Below are positions 24,656 to 31,702 of a DNA stretch of 31,702 nucleotides, piece by piece. A program made the translations under genes and the position numbers. Origin of the DNA: Nostoc sp. CHAB 5834 (GTDB lineage: Bacteria; Cyanobacteriota; Cyanobacteriia; Cyanobacteriales; Nostocaceae); contig JAIVFU010000064.1 of NCBI GenBank assembly GCA_020829485.1, positions 9,165 through 40,866 on the forward strand, given 5' to 3'. Under the pieces are notes generated by a model. It was given only the letters and a program-made list of their open reading frames with translations. It did no database searches and was not told where the DNA came from. Position 1 is the first letter of the stretch; the number at the start of each line of letters is the position of its first letter.

Positions 24656-26903
24656 TCCGACTTTAGTAAAACCTATTAATCTTTTACAGCCCTTACAAAA
24701 ACTGCTGCAAAGTAGAAGCAGGGGACGCGTCAAAACCCCGACCCTGCTGCAAATGGAGGCTGTGGAATGTGGTGCTGCGGCTCTGGGAATTATTTTAGGT
24801 TATTACGGTCGGATTGTACCCCTGCCAGAACTGCGTCGAGAGTGCGGTGTTTCTCGTGATGGTAGCAAAGCATCCAATATGCTAAAAGCTGCCAAAAGCT
24901 ATAAACTTCAGGCGAAAGGCTTTAAAAAGGAACTGAAGCAACTGCAAGACCTGCCCCCTCCCTATATTGTGTTTTGGAACTTCAACCATTTTCTGGTAGT
25001 GGAGGGATTTAGTTCTGCTCGCGTTTATCTGAATGACCCCGCGACTGGGCCGCGTCATCTATCTTTACAGGAATTTGACGAGGGGTATACCGGAGTGGTA
25101 TTGATAATGGAACCAGGCGCAGAGTTTACCAAAGGTGGTCGTAAACCCAGCATGATTTTATCGTTGTGGAAACGATTGCAGGGCGCTACTGGTGCTTTAG
25201 TTTATTGTCTAATAGCCGGATTTTTCTTGACTATCGTCGGGCTGGCGATACCTGTGTTCAGCCAGATTTTTGTAGACGAAATCTTGATTGAGCAACGGCA
25301 ACACTGGTTGCGTCCACTGCTTTTGACAATGGCGATCGCTGCCGGACTTCAAGGATGGCTAACACTACTACGCTTACAATATCTGCGTCGCTTGAAGACT
25401 AAGCTGGCTGTAGGGATGTCCAGCCGCTTTCTCTGGCATATTCTGCGTTTACCTGTGAGCTTTTACGCCCAACGCTTTGCCGGAGAAATCAGTAACCGTA
25501 CCAGTCTCAACGACCAAGTTGCCGATGTCCTTTCAGGAAGTTTGGCAACTACTGTCATTGATGCAGTCATGGTGATTTTTTACGCGTTGATCATGTTCCA
25601 ATATGATTGGTTACTAACCTTAGTCGTAGTTAGTTTTGCTACTATCAACGTTTTAACTTTGCAGTTGATTTCCCGACAGCGCGTAGATGCTAATCAGCGA
25701 TTGATACAAGAATACGGTAAAGCTGCTGGCGCGTCGATTGCCGCTCTCCAAAGTATAGAAACTCTGAAAGCATCGGGGTTGGAATCAGATTTCTTTTCTC
25801 GGTGGTCAGGTTATTACACCAAGGCTATCAATTCTCAGCAAGAACTCGGCGTAACAAATCAAACATTCTCAGTATTACCCACGCTCTTATCTGCCCTTTC
25901 TTCGATGCTTCTGTTGGTTGTAGGCGGTTTACGGGTGATGGATGGACACCTCAGCATTGGAATGCTTATAGCTTTTCAAGGTTTAATGCAGAGCTTTGAA
26001 GAACCTGTGAACAATCTCGTCAACTTTGGCAGTACTTTGCAAGAACTAGAGGGCAATTTGATCCGTTTGGATGATGTGCTAAACAACCCGACAGATCCGC
26101 AATTGGAAAAGAGAAAATGGAGAGCAGGGAAGCAAACAGAAAATTCTTCCCCTCTACCAAGATTACAGGGGTATGTCGAGTTGCGGAACATCTCATTTGG
26201 CTATAGCCCCCTTGAACCTCCCTTGATTGAAAACTTTAATTTCTCAATTAAACCTGGACAGCGAGTAGCCCTGGTAGGTGGAAGCGGTTCGGGTAAGTCC
26301 ACCGTTGCCAAAATTATCAGTGGACTTTATGAACCTTGGGCAGGAGAAATTCTCTTTGATGGTAAACCCAGAGAGGAAATTCCTCACGAATTAGTTACTA
26401 ATTCTGTTGCAATGGTGGAACAAGATATTTTGCTATTTAGCGGCACCGTCAGGGAAAATTTAACTCTCTGGGATGCCACGATCGCAGATAAAAACTTGAT
26501 CCGTGCTTGTGAGGATGCGGCTATTGACGATGTAATTCTCTCAATGTCTGGGGGATACGACGCCGAACTAATAGAAGGGGCTGCTAATTTAAGTGGAGGT
26601 CAGCGACAAAGGTTAGAAATTGCCCGTGCCTTTGTGAACAACCCCACAATACTTGTCATGGATGAAGCTACCAGCGCCCTAGATGTGGAAACGGAAAAAA
26701 ACATTGACGAGAATCTCCGGCGACGGGGATGTACTTGCATTATTGTCGCACATCGGTTAAGCACAATTCGGGATTGCGATCAAATCATCGTTTTGGAACG
26801 CGGAAAAATAGTGCAACGAGGTACTCATAAAGAATTGTGGGAAGTTGAGGGCGTGTACTCGCGGTTAATCTGCACTGAAGGGGAAGCTTTGCAGGAAAGA
26901 TAA
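24642..26903 (+). CDS. NHLM-type peptidase / ABC exporter (C39 peptidase-permease-ATPase)
   Basis: 753 aa from a GTG at 24642 with GAGG 7 nt upstream; the start lies inside the end of the adaptor gene. The N-terminal C39 peptidase has Cys43 (VECGAAALG), His116 (FNHFLVVEG) and Asp132 (LNDPA), a full catalytic set for cutting after Gly-Gly. Six spans (about 180-460) follow. The ATPase has Walker A GGSGSGKST (about 546), signature LSGGQRQR (about 650) and Walker B ILVMDEATSALD. It should remove the NHLP leader at residues 96-97 of the precursor and export the core through the inner membrane. Confidence 0.95.
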   Translation: MVSTNPTLVKPINLLQPLQKLLQSRSRGRVKTPTLLQMEAVECGAAALGIILGYYGRIVPLPELRRECGVSRDGSKASNMLKAAKSYKLQAKGFKKELKQLQDLPPPYIVFWNFNHFLVVEGFSSARVYLNDPATGPRHLSLQEFDEGYTGVVLIMEPGAEFTKGGRKPSMILSLWKRLQGATGALVYCLIAGFFLTIVGLAIPVFSQIFVDEILIEQRQHWLRPLLLTMAIAAGLQGWLTLLRLQYLRRLKTKLAVGMSSRFLWHILRLPVSFYAQRFAGEISNRTSLNDQVADVLSGSLATTVIDAVMVIFYALIMFQYDWLLTLVVVSFATINVLTLQLISRQRVDANQRLIQEYGKAAGASIAALQSIETLKASGLESDFFSRWSGYYTKAINSQQELGVTNQTFSVLPTLLSALSSMLLLVVGGLRVMDGHLSIGMLIAFQGLMQSFEEPVNNLVNFGSTLQELEGNLIRLDDVLNNPTDPQLEKRKWRAGKQTENSSPLPRLQGYVELRNISFGYSPLEPPLIENFNFSIKPGQRVALVGGSGSGKSTVAKIISGLYEPWAGEILFDGKPREEIPHELVTNSVAMVEQDILLFSGTVRENLTLWDATIADKNLIRACEDAAIDDVILSMSGGYDAELIEGAANLSGGQRQRLEIARAFVNNPTILVMDEATSALDVETEKNIDENLRRRGCTCIIVAHRLSTIRDCDQIIVLERGKIVQRGTHKELWEVEGVYSRLICTEGEALQER

Positions 26904-26945
26904 GGAAAAGGGGAAGCGGGAGATGATGAAAATAAGGGCAAGCTT

Positions 26946-26999
26946 ATGAAAGTTGAGCTTCAGAAGGTCAACATTGAGCCTCTGACTAATAATAAATAA
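26946..26999 (+). repeat. Degenerate echo of the 21-bp repeat within a 17-codon frame
   Basis: ATGAAAGTTGAGCTTCAG and the following AACATTGAGCCTCTGAC correspond to the AAAAGTTGAGCTTCTG and GAAATTGAGCCTCTGAAC parts of the array at 20011. Read from the ATG they give MKVELQKVNIEPLTNNK and a stop, in the same phase as the [14 protein letters not shown] heptads of the array frame. It ends 9 nt before the start of the second ABC transporter gene. It may be an RNA or translation-coupling element, or a remnant of a repeat that spread in the locus. Confidence 0.4.
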
Positions 27000-27008
27000 C
27001 TAATAATT

Positions 27009-29897
27009 ATGTTAATACAAGGACAACTTTATCAAGTTAAAGGCAATGAGCCGATACTGCTAGACGACCCTCATAAGGTTTGGATAATTCAGTTTGGCTC
27101 GATCGCATTATTTGCTGTCACAGTTAAAGATGGTGCGATCGAAGGTACTCGACGTTATTTATTCAGTAGGAGTGCGGGGGAGGCACTTTTTGGAACTGCT
27201 GCTAATTCTAAGAATCAGCACCGCCGAATTTTGGCAGTACCACTTGGGGAGACAGAACTGCTACAAGTACATCAGGAATGTTTCAGTGAGTTAGTAGCCA
27301 ATGCAAATGCAAAGGCGCTTGCTTTGGTAGAAAATTGGCTTAAGCAATTTGGTAGTATATCCCAGTTTGCCACACCAGCAATTCATGTGAAAGCTTCTGA
27401 ACAAGGACGATTTTCTTTGAGTGCTGGTCAGACTTTCCAACCGGAAGCGGGAGTTGTTTGTTGGGTAGAACTTCAGCAAGGAACTGTCCGCTTTCTGGGG
27501 TTTGAGGATTTGACAATGACTTGTGCAGTCGGAACTTTTTGCCTCAGTGATCAAATGTGGCTAGAAGCTGTGGACGGAGTTCAACTTACCACTCTACCTA
27601 CTTCAGAAATCCGCAACGCAGATACCCTGCTCTTAGGATTGTCACAAATTTATACTCAATTTCTCCACTCTATTGACCTTTTAGATCGGCAAGAAGTGGA
27701 GGAGGAATTACAACGGTTACGCGATCGCCAACGTCTGAATCGCCAAGTCACAGAGGAGGCTTTGGGACAGCTAGCATCAACTCTAAATTATCAAGACGGA
27801 GACTTTTTCCTCGAAGGCACACCATTGTTAGTTGCTGCTGGTGCTGTCGGCAGGGCTTCGGGGGTAAAAATTTGCCCTCCAGCTCGTTCTGAGAACCTCA
27901 AGCGGGTTAAAGAGCCATTAGAAGCAATTGTCCGAGCTTCGCGCATTCGGATGCGGCGGGTGTTGTTGCGAGATAATTGGTGGGAAAAGGATTCTGGTGC
28001 AATAGTTGCCTACACCGAGGCGGACAACCGACCAGTTGCGCTGTTACCGATATCTGCAAGTAGCTATGAAATATTTGACCCAGTTGAACAAACTCGCTTC
28101 AGAGTAAATGAGAGTATAGCTGCAACACTGGCTCCCGTTGCTTATGTGTTTTATCGGTCTTTGCCCGATCAGGCACTCAAAGCTTGGGATTTACTTGAGT
28201 TTGCACTTAAAGGACGTAGCAGGGAATTAATTGCTATTTTATTTACTAGCATTACCGTGACATTACTGGGAATGATCACACCCCAAGCAACTGCGATTAT
28301 CATGGACAACGCAATTCCAGATAGCGATCGCGGACTGTTGCTGCAAGTTGGATTGGGACTGCTAGTTGCAGCTTTGGGGATAGCCTTATTTCAGCTAACT
28401 CAAGGTTTTGCCCTACTACGAATGGAAACGGCTTCTGATGCTTCCACCCAAGCAGCTGTGTGGGATCGGTTGCTTAACCTACCTGTATCTTTTTTTCGTC
28501 AATATACAACAGGCGACCTTCAGTCTCGCGTATCATCAATTACTACGATTCGTCGCCAACTCAGTGGCAAAACCCTGATAAATCTGATTACCAGCCTGTT
28601 CGCACTATTTTACTTGGGGCAGTTGTTTTACTACAACTTCAAATTAGCTTTAGTTGCTGTAGCAGTAGCAGTAGTTGCGATCGCTGTAACTACTCTCTCT
28701 GGTATACTCCTCCTTCGCAAGGTGCGTCCACTGCTGGAATTGCAGGGAGATATTTTTGGACAGACAGTGCAGTTAATTAATGGGATTTCTAAACTGCATG
28801 TTGCTGGTGCAGAGGATCGCGCCTTCGCTTCTTGGAGTAAAAACTACTCTCGGCAAGTCAAACTTGAACTCAGCACCCAGCAAGTTGAAGACTTTGTAGC
28901 ACTTTTCAATACATTGATGCCCACACTGACTTCTGGAATACTTTTTTGGTTTACCATTAGCTTATTTGAAGAAGCTCAGACTTCAGGAGCGATCGGATTA
29001 TCTCTGGGAACTTTTCTAGCTTTTAACGCAGCTTTTGGCAACTTTATTAGGGGAGCTACAGACCTAAGCAATACAGTTACTGATGTTTTGCAGGTTGTCC
29101 CGCAGTGGCAACGCACCCAGCCAATTTTGGCAACCATACCGGAAGTCAATCGCAACAAAGCCGATCCAGGCAAGCTGATTGGCAGAATTGTGGTAGATCA
29201 TGTGACATTTCGCTACCGGAGTGATGGTGCGTTAACTTTGGATGATGTTAGTATCTCTGCGGAGCCTGGGGAATTTATTGCTTTTGTCGGCGGATCTGGA
29301 AGTGGGAAATCGACAATATTCCGATTATTGCTAGGGTTTGAAACTCCCGAAACCGGTACTGTTTACTACGATGGTCAAGATTTATCTGGTTTAGATGTAG
29401 ATGCTGTACGCCGACAGTTGGGTGTTGTTTTACAGGGTGGGCAACTGACAGCAGCTTCAATTTTTGATAATATTGCTGGTGGCGCTCAGATTACCCTAGA
29501 TGAAGCCTGGGAAGCGGCTCGGATGTCTGGGTTTGCTGACGATATTGCCGCTATGCCAATGGAAATGCATACAGTAATTAGTGAAGGGGGTGGCAATCTT
29601 TCTGGAGGACAACGACAACGGTTGTTGATTGCTCGTGCTTTAGCATTAAAACCCCAGATTTTGTTATTTGATGAGGCTACCAGTGCGCTTGATAACAGAA
29701 CCCAGGCAATTGTCAGTGAAAGTTTAGAAAAATTACAAGTTACTAGGATAGCGATCGCTCACCGACTTAGTACTATCCGTAAGGCTCATCGTATTTATGT
29801 ACTGCAAGCAGGTCGGATTATACAACAAGGAACTTTTGAAGAACTAGCTGCTGTTGAAGGTCTATTTGCCCAGTTAATGACTCGGCAAATGGCGTAG
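27009..29897 (+). CDS. NHLM-type ABC transporter, permease-ATPase without peptidase
   Basis: 962 aa. A long N-terminal soluble region (about 1-400) is typical of the second NHLM transporter and has no C39 motif. Six spans (about 410-700) begin LIAILFTSITVTLLGMITPQATAIIMD. The ATPase has GGSGSGKST (about 760), LSGGQRQRLLIARAL and ILLFDEATSALD. It likely works with the C39 exporter and the adaptor, perhaps as a heteromer. It follows the C39 exporter gene by 105 nt that contain the repeat echo. It is the last gene of the rightward run. Confidence 0.93.
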   Translation: MLIQGQLYQVKGNEPILLDDPHKVWIIQFGSIALFAVTVKDGAIEGTRRYLFSRSAGEALFGTAANSKNQHRRILAVPLGETELLQVHQECFSELVANANAKALALVENWLKQFGSISQFATPAIHVKASEQGRFSLSAGQTFQPEAGVVCWVELQQGTVRFLGFEDLTMTCAVGTFCLSDQMWLEAVDGVQLTTLPTSEIRNADTLLLGLSQIYTQFLHSIDLLDRQEVEEELQRLRDRQRLNRQVTEEALGQLASTLNYQDGDFFLEGTPLLVAAGAVGRASGVKICPPARSENLKRVKEPLEAIVRASRIRMRRVLLRDNWWEKDSGAIVAYTEADNRPVALLPISASSYEIFDPVEQTRFRVNESIAATLAPVAYVFYRSLPDQALKAWDLLEFALKGRSRELIAILFTSITVTLLGMITPQATAIIMDNAIPDSDRGLLLQVGLGLLVAALGIALFQLTQGFALLRMETASDASTQAAVWDRLLNLPVSFFRQYTTGDLQSRVSSITTIRRQLSGKTLINLITSLFALFYLGQLFYYNFKLALVAVAVAVVAIAVTTLSGILLLRKVRPLLELQGDIFGQTVQLINGISKLHVAGAEDRAFASWSKNYSRQVKLELSTQQVEDFVALFNTLMPTLTSGILFWFTISLFEEAQTSGAIGLSLGTFLAFNAAFGNFIRGATDLSNTVTDVLQVVPQWQRTQPILATIPEVNRNKADPGKLIGRIVVDHVTFRYRSDGALTLDDVSISAEPGEFIAFVGGSGSGKSTIFRLLLGFETPETGTVYYDGQDLSGLDVDAVRRQLGVVLQGGQLTAASIFDNIAGGAQITLDEAWEAARMSGFADDIAAMPMEMHTVISEGGGNLSGGQRQRLLIARALALKPQILLFDEATSALDNRTQAIVSESLEKLQVTRIAIAHRLSTIRKAHRIYVLQAGRIIQQGTFEELAAVEGLFAQLMTRQMA

Positions 29898-30212
29898 TTA
29901 TTTGAGATTTATGAATAATACGAATACATGATTTCCCCTAAACCCCCACAAGCCAATCACACACCACAGACTTACACCCGTCAGCGAAGTTAACCCAAAC
30001 CTGCCACTGGTTCAGGTATGCGTTCCAGGTATCGGCTCACCATCAGCAACGCCGACAGAAAAACCAACTTGGGAGATTAGCTGTTGGTAGAACTTGCCAA
30101 CGCTGTCGAGTCCAAGGCGCATTTTCAGCTTCAGCCCCTTCCACCCTTGGGTAGCAGGGCTTTCAAGCTGATGTAATGTTTGGGGAATGTCATGTGATAT
30201 TGTGCCAGTCAC
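29898..30212. other. Spacer without a recognised gene; one minus-strand fragment
   Basis: 315 nt after the transporter gene. A minus-strand frame at 30012-30212 (66 codons from a GTG, DIPQTLHQLESPATQGWKGL) has protein-like composition but no family I recognise, no clear ribosome-binding site, and ends without a natural domain boundary. It could be the fragment of a lost gene. No terminator hairpin was seen. Confidence 0.35.
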
Positions 30213-30572
30213 TTGTGTTGGGAATTTTATATTATTACTCCCGGTTCGCCTATTTTTTTGTGTGCCACTACAAATGCCCCGGCAAAAGGTACTTTCGTGG
30301 CACTAAAAGACAATGGCATTCGTTGCATCACAACTCCTTGCTTCTCCACAGATAATCTGGTTCTAAATAAGCCGAAGATTTCTCAAGTTTCGTCAATCGA
30401 TTTGAGTCAAACGGGTGCAACACAAAAACAACTTGACGCAGCAACAAACGAAATTTTCGATCAAGGTTTGATTGCTGTAGGTAAAACTGAGGTAGTAGAA
30501 AACGTAAATCCAACCAAGAGAGATACTAAGTTTGTGGCTACACAATTTTATTTGAGAGTGGAACCGAACTAA
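30213..30572 (+). pseudogene. DUF6748-like protein, 5'-truncated
   Basis: 119 codons from a TTG. From residue 18 the sequence is coherent (CATTNAPAKGTFVALKDNG, IRCITTPCFSTDNLVL, ATQKQLDAATNEIFDQGLIAVG, FVATQFYLRVEPN) and resembles the small exported DUF6748 proteins. The first 17 residues (CWEFYIITPGSPIFL) look unrelated to a signal peptide and no good start or ribosome-binding site is present. I infer a gene that lost its 5' end. If a real start exists it is not an ATG in this frame. Confidence 0.5.
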
Positions 30573-30614
30573 AGAAATAAGGTTATCTTTGCCACTAGCT
30601 CATCCTAAAACTGT

Positions 30615-30755
30615 GCGATCGCCTATCTAAAAGAAGCGTTACGCACTTGGAAGGGAGTCAAGTTAACGGAAGCCGTGTTTGTGGCAGCTTGCAAGGAAGG
30701 GAAGAAGCCGGAGGCACAACAGGCCAAGTCTACTGTGATCGCTCGCTCACTTTGA
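30615..30755 (+). pseudogene. Degraded coding stretch, unidentified
   Basis: One frame reads AIAYLKEALRTWKGVKLTEA and VFVAACKEGKKPEAQQAKS and then meets a TGA at 30753; the same frame continues beyond it (GRRQRIVIALSRETVYTP) for about 50 codons. Composition is protein-like but there is no start codon or ribosome-binding site, and no family was recognised. Confidence 0.25.
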
Positions 30756-30887
30756 GTGGGAAGGCGGCAAAGGATTGTGATTGCGCTGTCTAGGGAAACA
30801 GTGTACACGCCCCAAGGTGAGGGAGTGGAATTACTCTCAATGATGTTACAGTCTCTGATGTGCGCGAGGCTCCTGCTTATTCAGCGA

Positions 30888-31100
30888 TTACAAAGCATCC
30901 GTGCGATGTATGGATTCAATTAACTCCTCAACTTCTTCTTCGTCCAGACATTGTTTCACTTGGTTGTTGAACCACTGGTATTCTTCCAGTTCTGTGTCCT
31001 GGACTCGGTAGACGAGTAATGTTCCTGCAACGCGGGCAAGAGTAAGAGGTGATGGAGAAACGTGGCTCAGTAGATCGCACGCATTCTGGTATATTTCCAT
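30888..31100 (-). CDS. Small hypothetical protein
   Basis: 70 aa from the ATG at 31100 (MEIYQNACDLLSHVSPSPLTL); a TTG six codons upstream at 31118 is an alternative start. The sequence is acidic at the C-terminus (CLDEEEVEELIESIHRTD) and has an ordered look, with predicted helices and a short central strand (VAGTLLVYRV). There is no signal peptide or motif, and no strong ribosome-binding site. A 37-codon frame (31145-31258, MTDNKQVVCQLTQQKPKRVL) lies just upstream on the same strand and might be a partner, or chance. I do not recognise either. Confidence 0.45.
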   Translation of the reverse strand: MEIYQNACDLLSHVSPSPLTLARVAGTLLVYRVQDTELEEYQWFNNQVKQCLDEEEVEELIESIHRTDAL

Positions 31101-31144
31101 GACTGATAATTCGGACAAATGTAATTGCTTAAAGTAGGCAGTGT

Positions 31145-31258
31145 CTAAAAGATTTTTCTGTGACGATGATGGATAGTGAGTTCACTTGGAGCTACGACCA
31201 AAACACGTTTTGGTTTTTGTTGAGTGAGTTGGCAGACAACTTGTTTATTATCAGTCAT
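31145..31258 (-). CDS. Very small ORF, unidentified
   Basis: 37 codons from the ATG at 31258: MTDNKQVVCQLTQQKPKRVL and a basic, His-rich end (HHRHRKIF). The stop is 44 nt upstream of the next minus-strand start. No ribosome-binding site stands out. Listed because the region is otherwise empty. Confidence 0.2.
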   Translation of the reverse strand: MTDNKQVVCQLTQQKPKRVLVVAPSELTIHHRHRKIF

Positions 31259-31656
31259 GGGTCAAACCAAAGCCTGTTGGTTGTAACTAGATTATTTTCA
31301 GTAATTATATTGTAAACTTTCGTCAGGTGGATGTGGTTAAATTTACATAAAATTTCCACATTCAGAAAAAATATTCTAATGCTTAAGCGATGTCATACGA
31401 AAAAACCCAGAGGACAAACAAGCGATTAAGCTGAAAGTCAGTTAAAAATATCCCCCAGTGCGGTATGCGCTGGGGAATATTATCAATCTGCCTCAGAATA
31501 ATAAATAGGATCTACATAATCCAATACAGATTCATCAGCGATAATCTGTGTTCGGGTGCTAAGTGATCCTACATGTAAGTAGGTCGGCGGGAAAAAACCA
31601 AACTATGTAAAGATAAATAAATACGGATAATATATCTACCGAGGTCACAAAAAAAT
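31259..31656. other. Intergenic region with hairpin and probable IS end
   Basis: No gene seen. A hairpin at 31448-31480 (ATATCCCCCAG / CTGGGGAATAT, one mismatch, 11-nt loop) has no T run. From about 31574 the sequence gtaagtaggtcggcgggaaa followed by an AT-rich stretch looks like the left end of the insertion sequence whose transposase starts at 31657; its exact border cannot be set without the other end. Confidence 0.35.
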
Positions 31657-31702
31657 ATGGGCGCTCGTCTGAGGGTATTTCTGACTAATGAGGAAAACAA
31701 AA
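31657..31702 (+). mobile_element. Start of an IS630-type transposase, cut by the window edge
   Basis: Fifteen codons from an ATG read MGARLRVFLTNEENK, which matches the beginning of helix-turn-helix transposases of the IS630 group common in filamentous cyanobacteria. GAGG lies about 13 nt upstream. Only the N-terminus is visible, so the call rests on recognition of this opening. Confidence 0.5.

Noticed and set aside
31448..31480. Hairpin as a rho-independent terminator
   Set aside because: There is no T run after the stem and no gene clearly ends nearby.

Overview
The window looks like the chromosome of a filamentous, heterocyst-type cyanobacterium (Nostoc/Anabaena-like). The basis is the very frequent GCGATCGC (HIP1) octamer inside genes, the cyanobacterial families DUF928, DUF1822 and CHAT-CHASE2, PEP-CTERM sorting, and dispersed palindromic repeats typical of such genomes. 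No rRNA, tRNA or CRISPR array was recognised.

Region 1 (1-7404, minus strand) is a tight five-gene set. In transcription order it holds a sigma-factor-like protein, a DUF1822 protein, a membrane CHAT-CHASE2 protein, an exported DUF928 protein, and the first ~820 residues of a filamentous-haemagglutinin-type exoprotein with long internal repeats that runs off the left edge. Gaps of 5-30 nt and one overlap suggest one operon linking a sensor/caspase-like protein to a two-partner-secretion adhesin.

Region 2 (7405-9474) is rearranged: a truncated response regulator, a transposase fragment joined to it at base level, then a chimeric AraC-type regulator. A strong bidirectional terminator separates it from the next region.

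Region 3 (9475-29897) is a RiPP locus of the NHLP/NHLM type. Leftward run a PEP-CTERM subtilase-like protein and an NHLP-leader precursor peptide with a GG site and a one-cysteine core. Rightward run a class II lanthipeptide synthetase (LanM, CCG-type zinc site), a Cache-HAMP coiled-coil membrane protein without output domain, a large APC-like membrane protein with extra C-terminal domains, a MinD/ParA-like ATPase, an HExxH putative metalloprotein, a double cyclic-nucleotide-binding-fold protein, and the three export proteins (HlyD-type adaptor, C39 peptidase-ABC exporter, second NHLM ABC transporter). The simplest reading is that the precursor is modified by LanM, its leader is cut at GG by the C39 domain, and the product is exported. 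The role of the Cache/APC-like/MinD/HExxH/cNMP genes is unknown; they are the best candidate here for something undescribed. A 21-bp tandem repeat (13 units) lies inside this gene run, and a degenerate echo in the same reading phase sits just before the last transporter gene.

Region 4 (29898-31702) is degraded: a truncated DUF6748-like gene, relic coding stretches, a small hypothetical gene, and at the right edge the first 15 codons of what looks like an IS630-type transposase.
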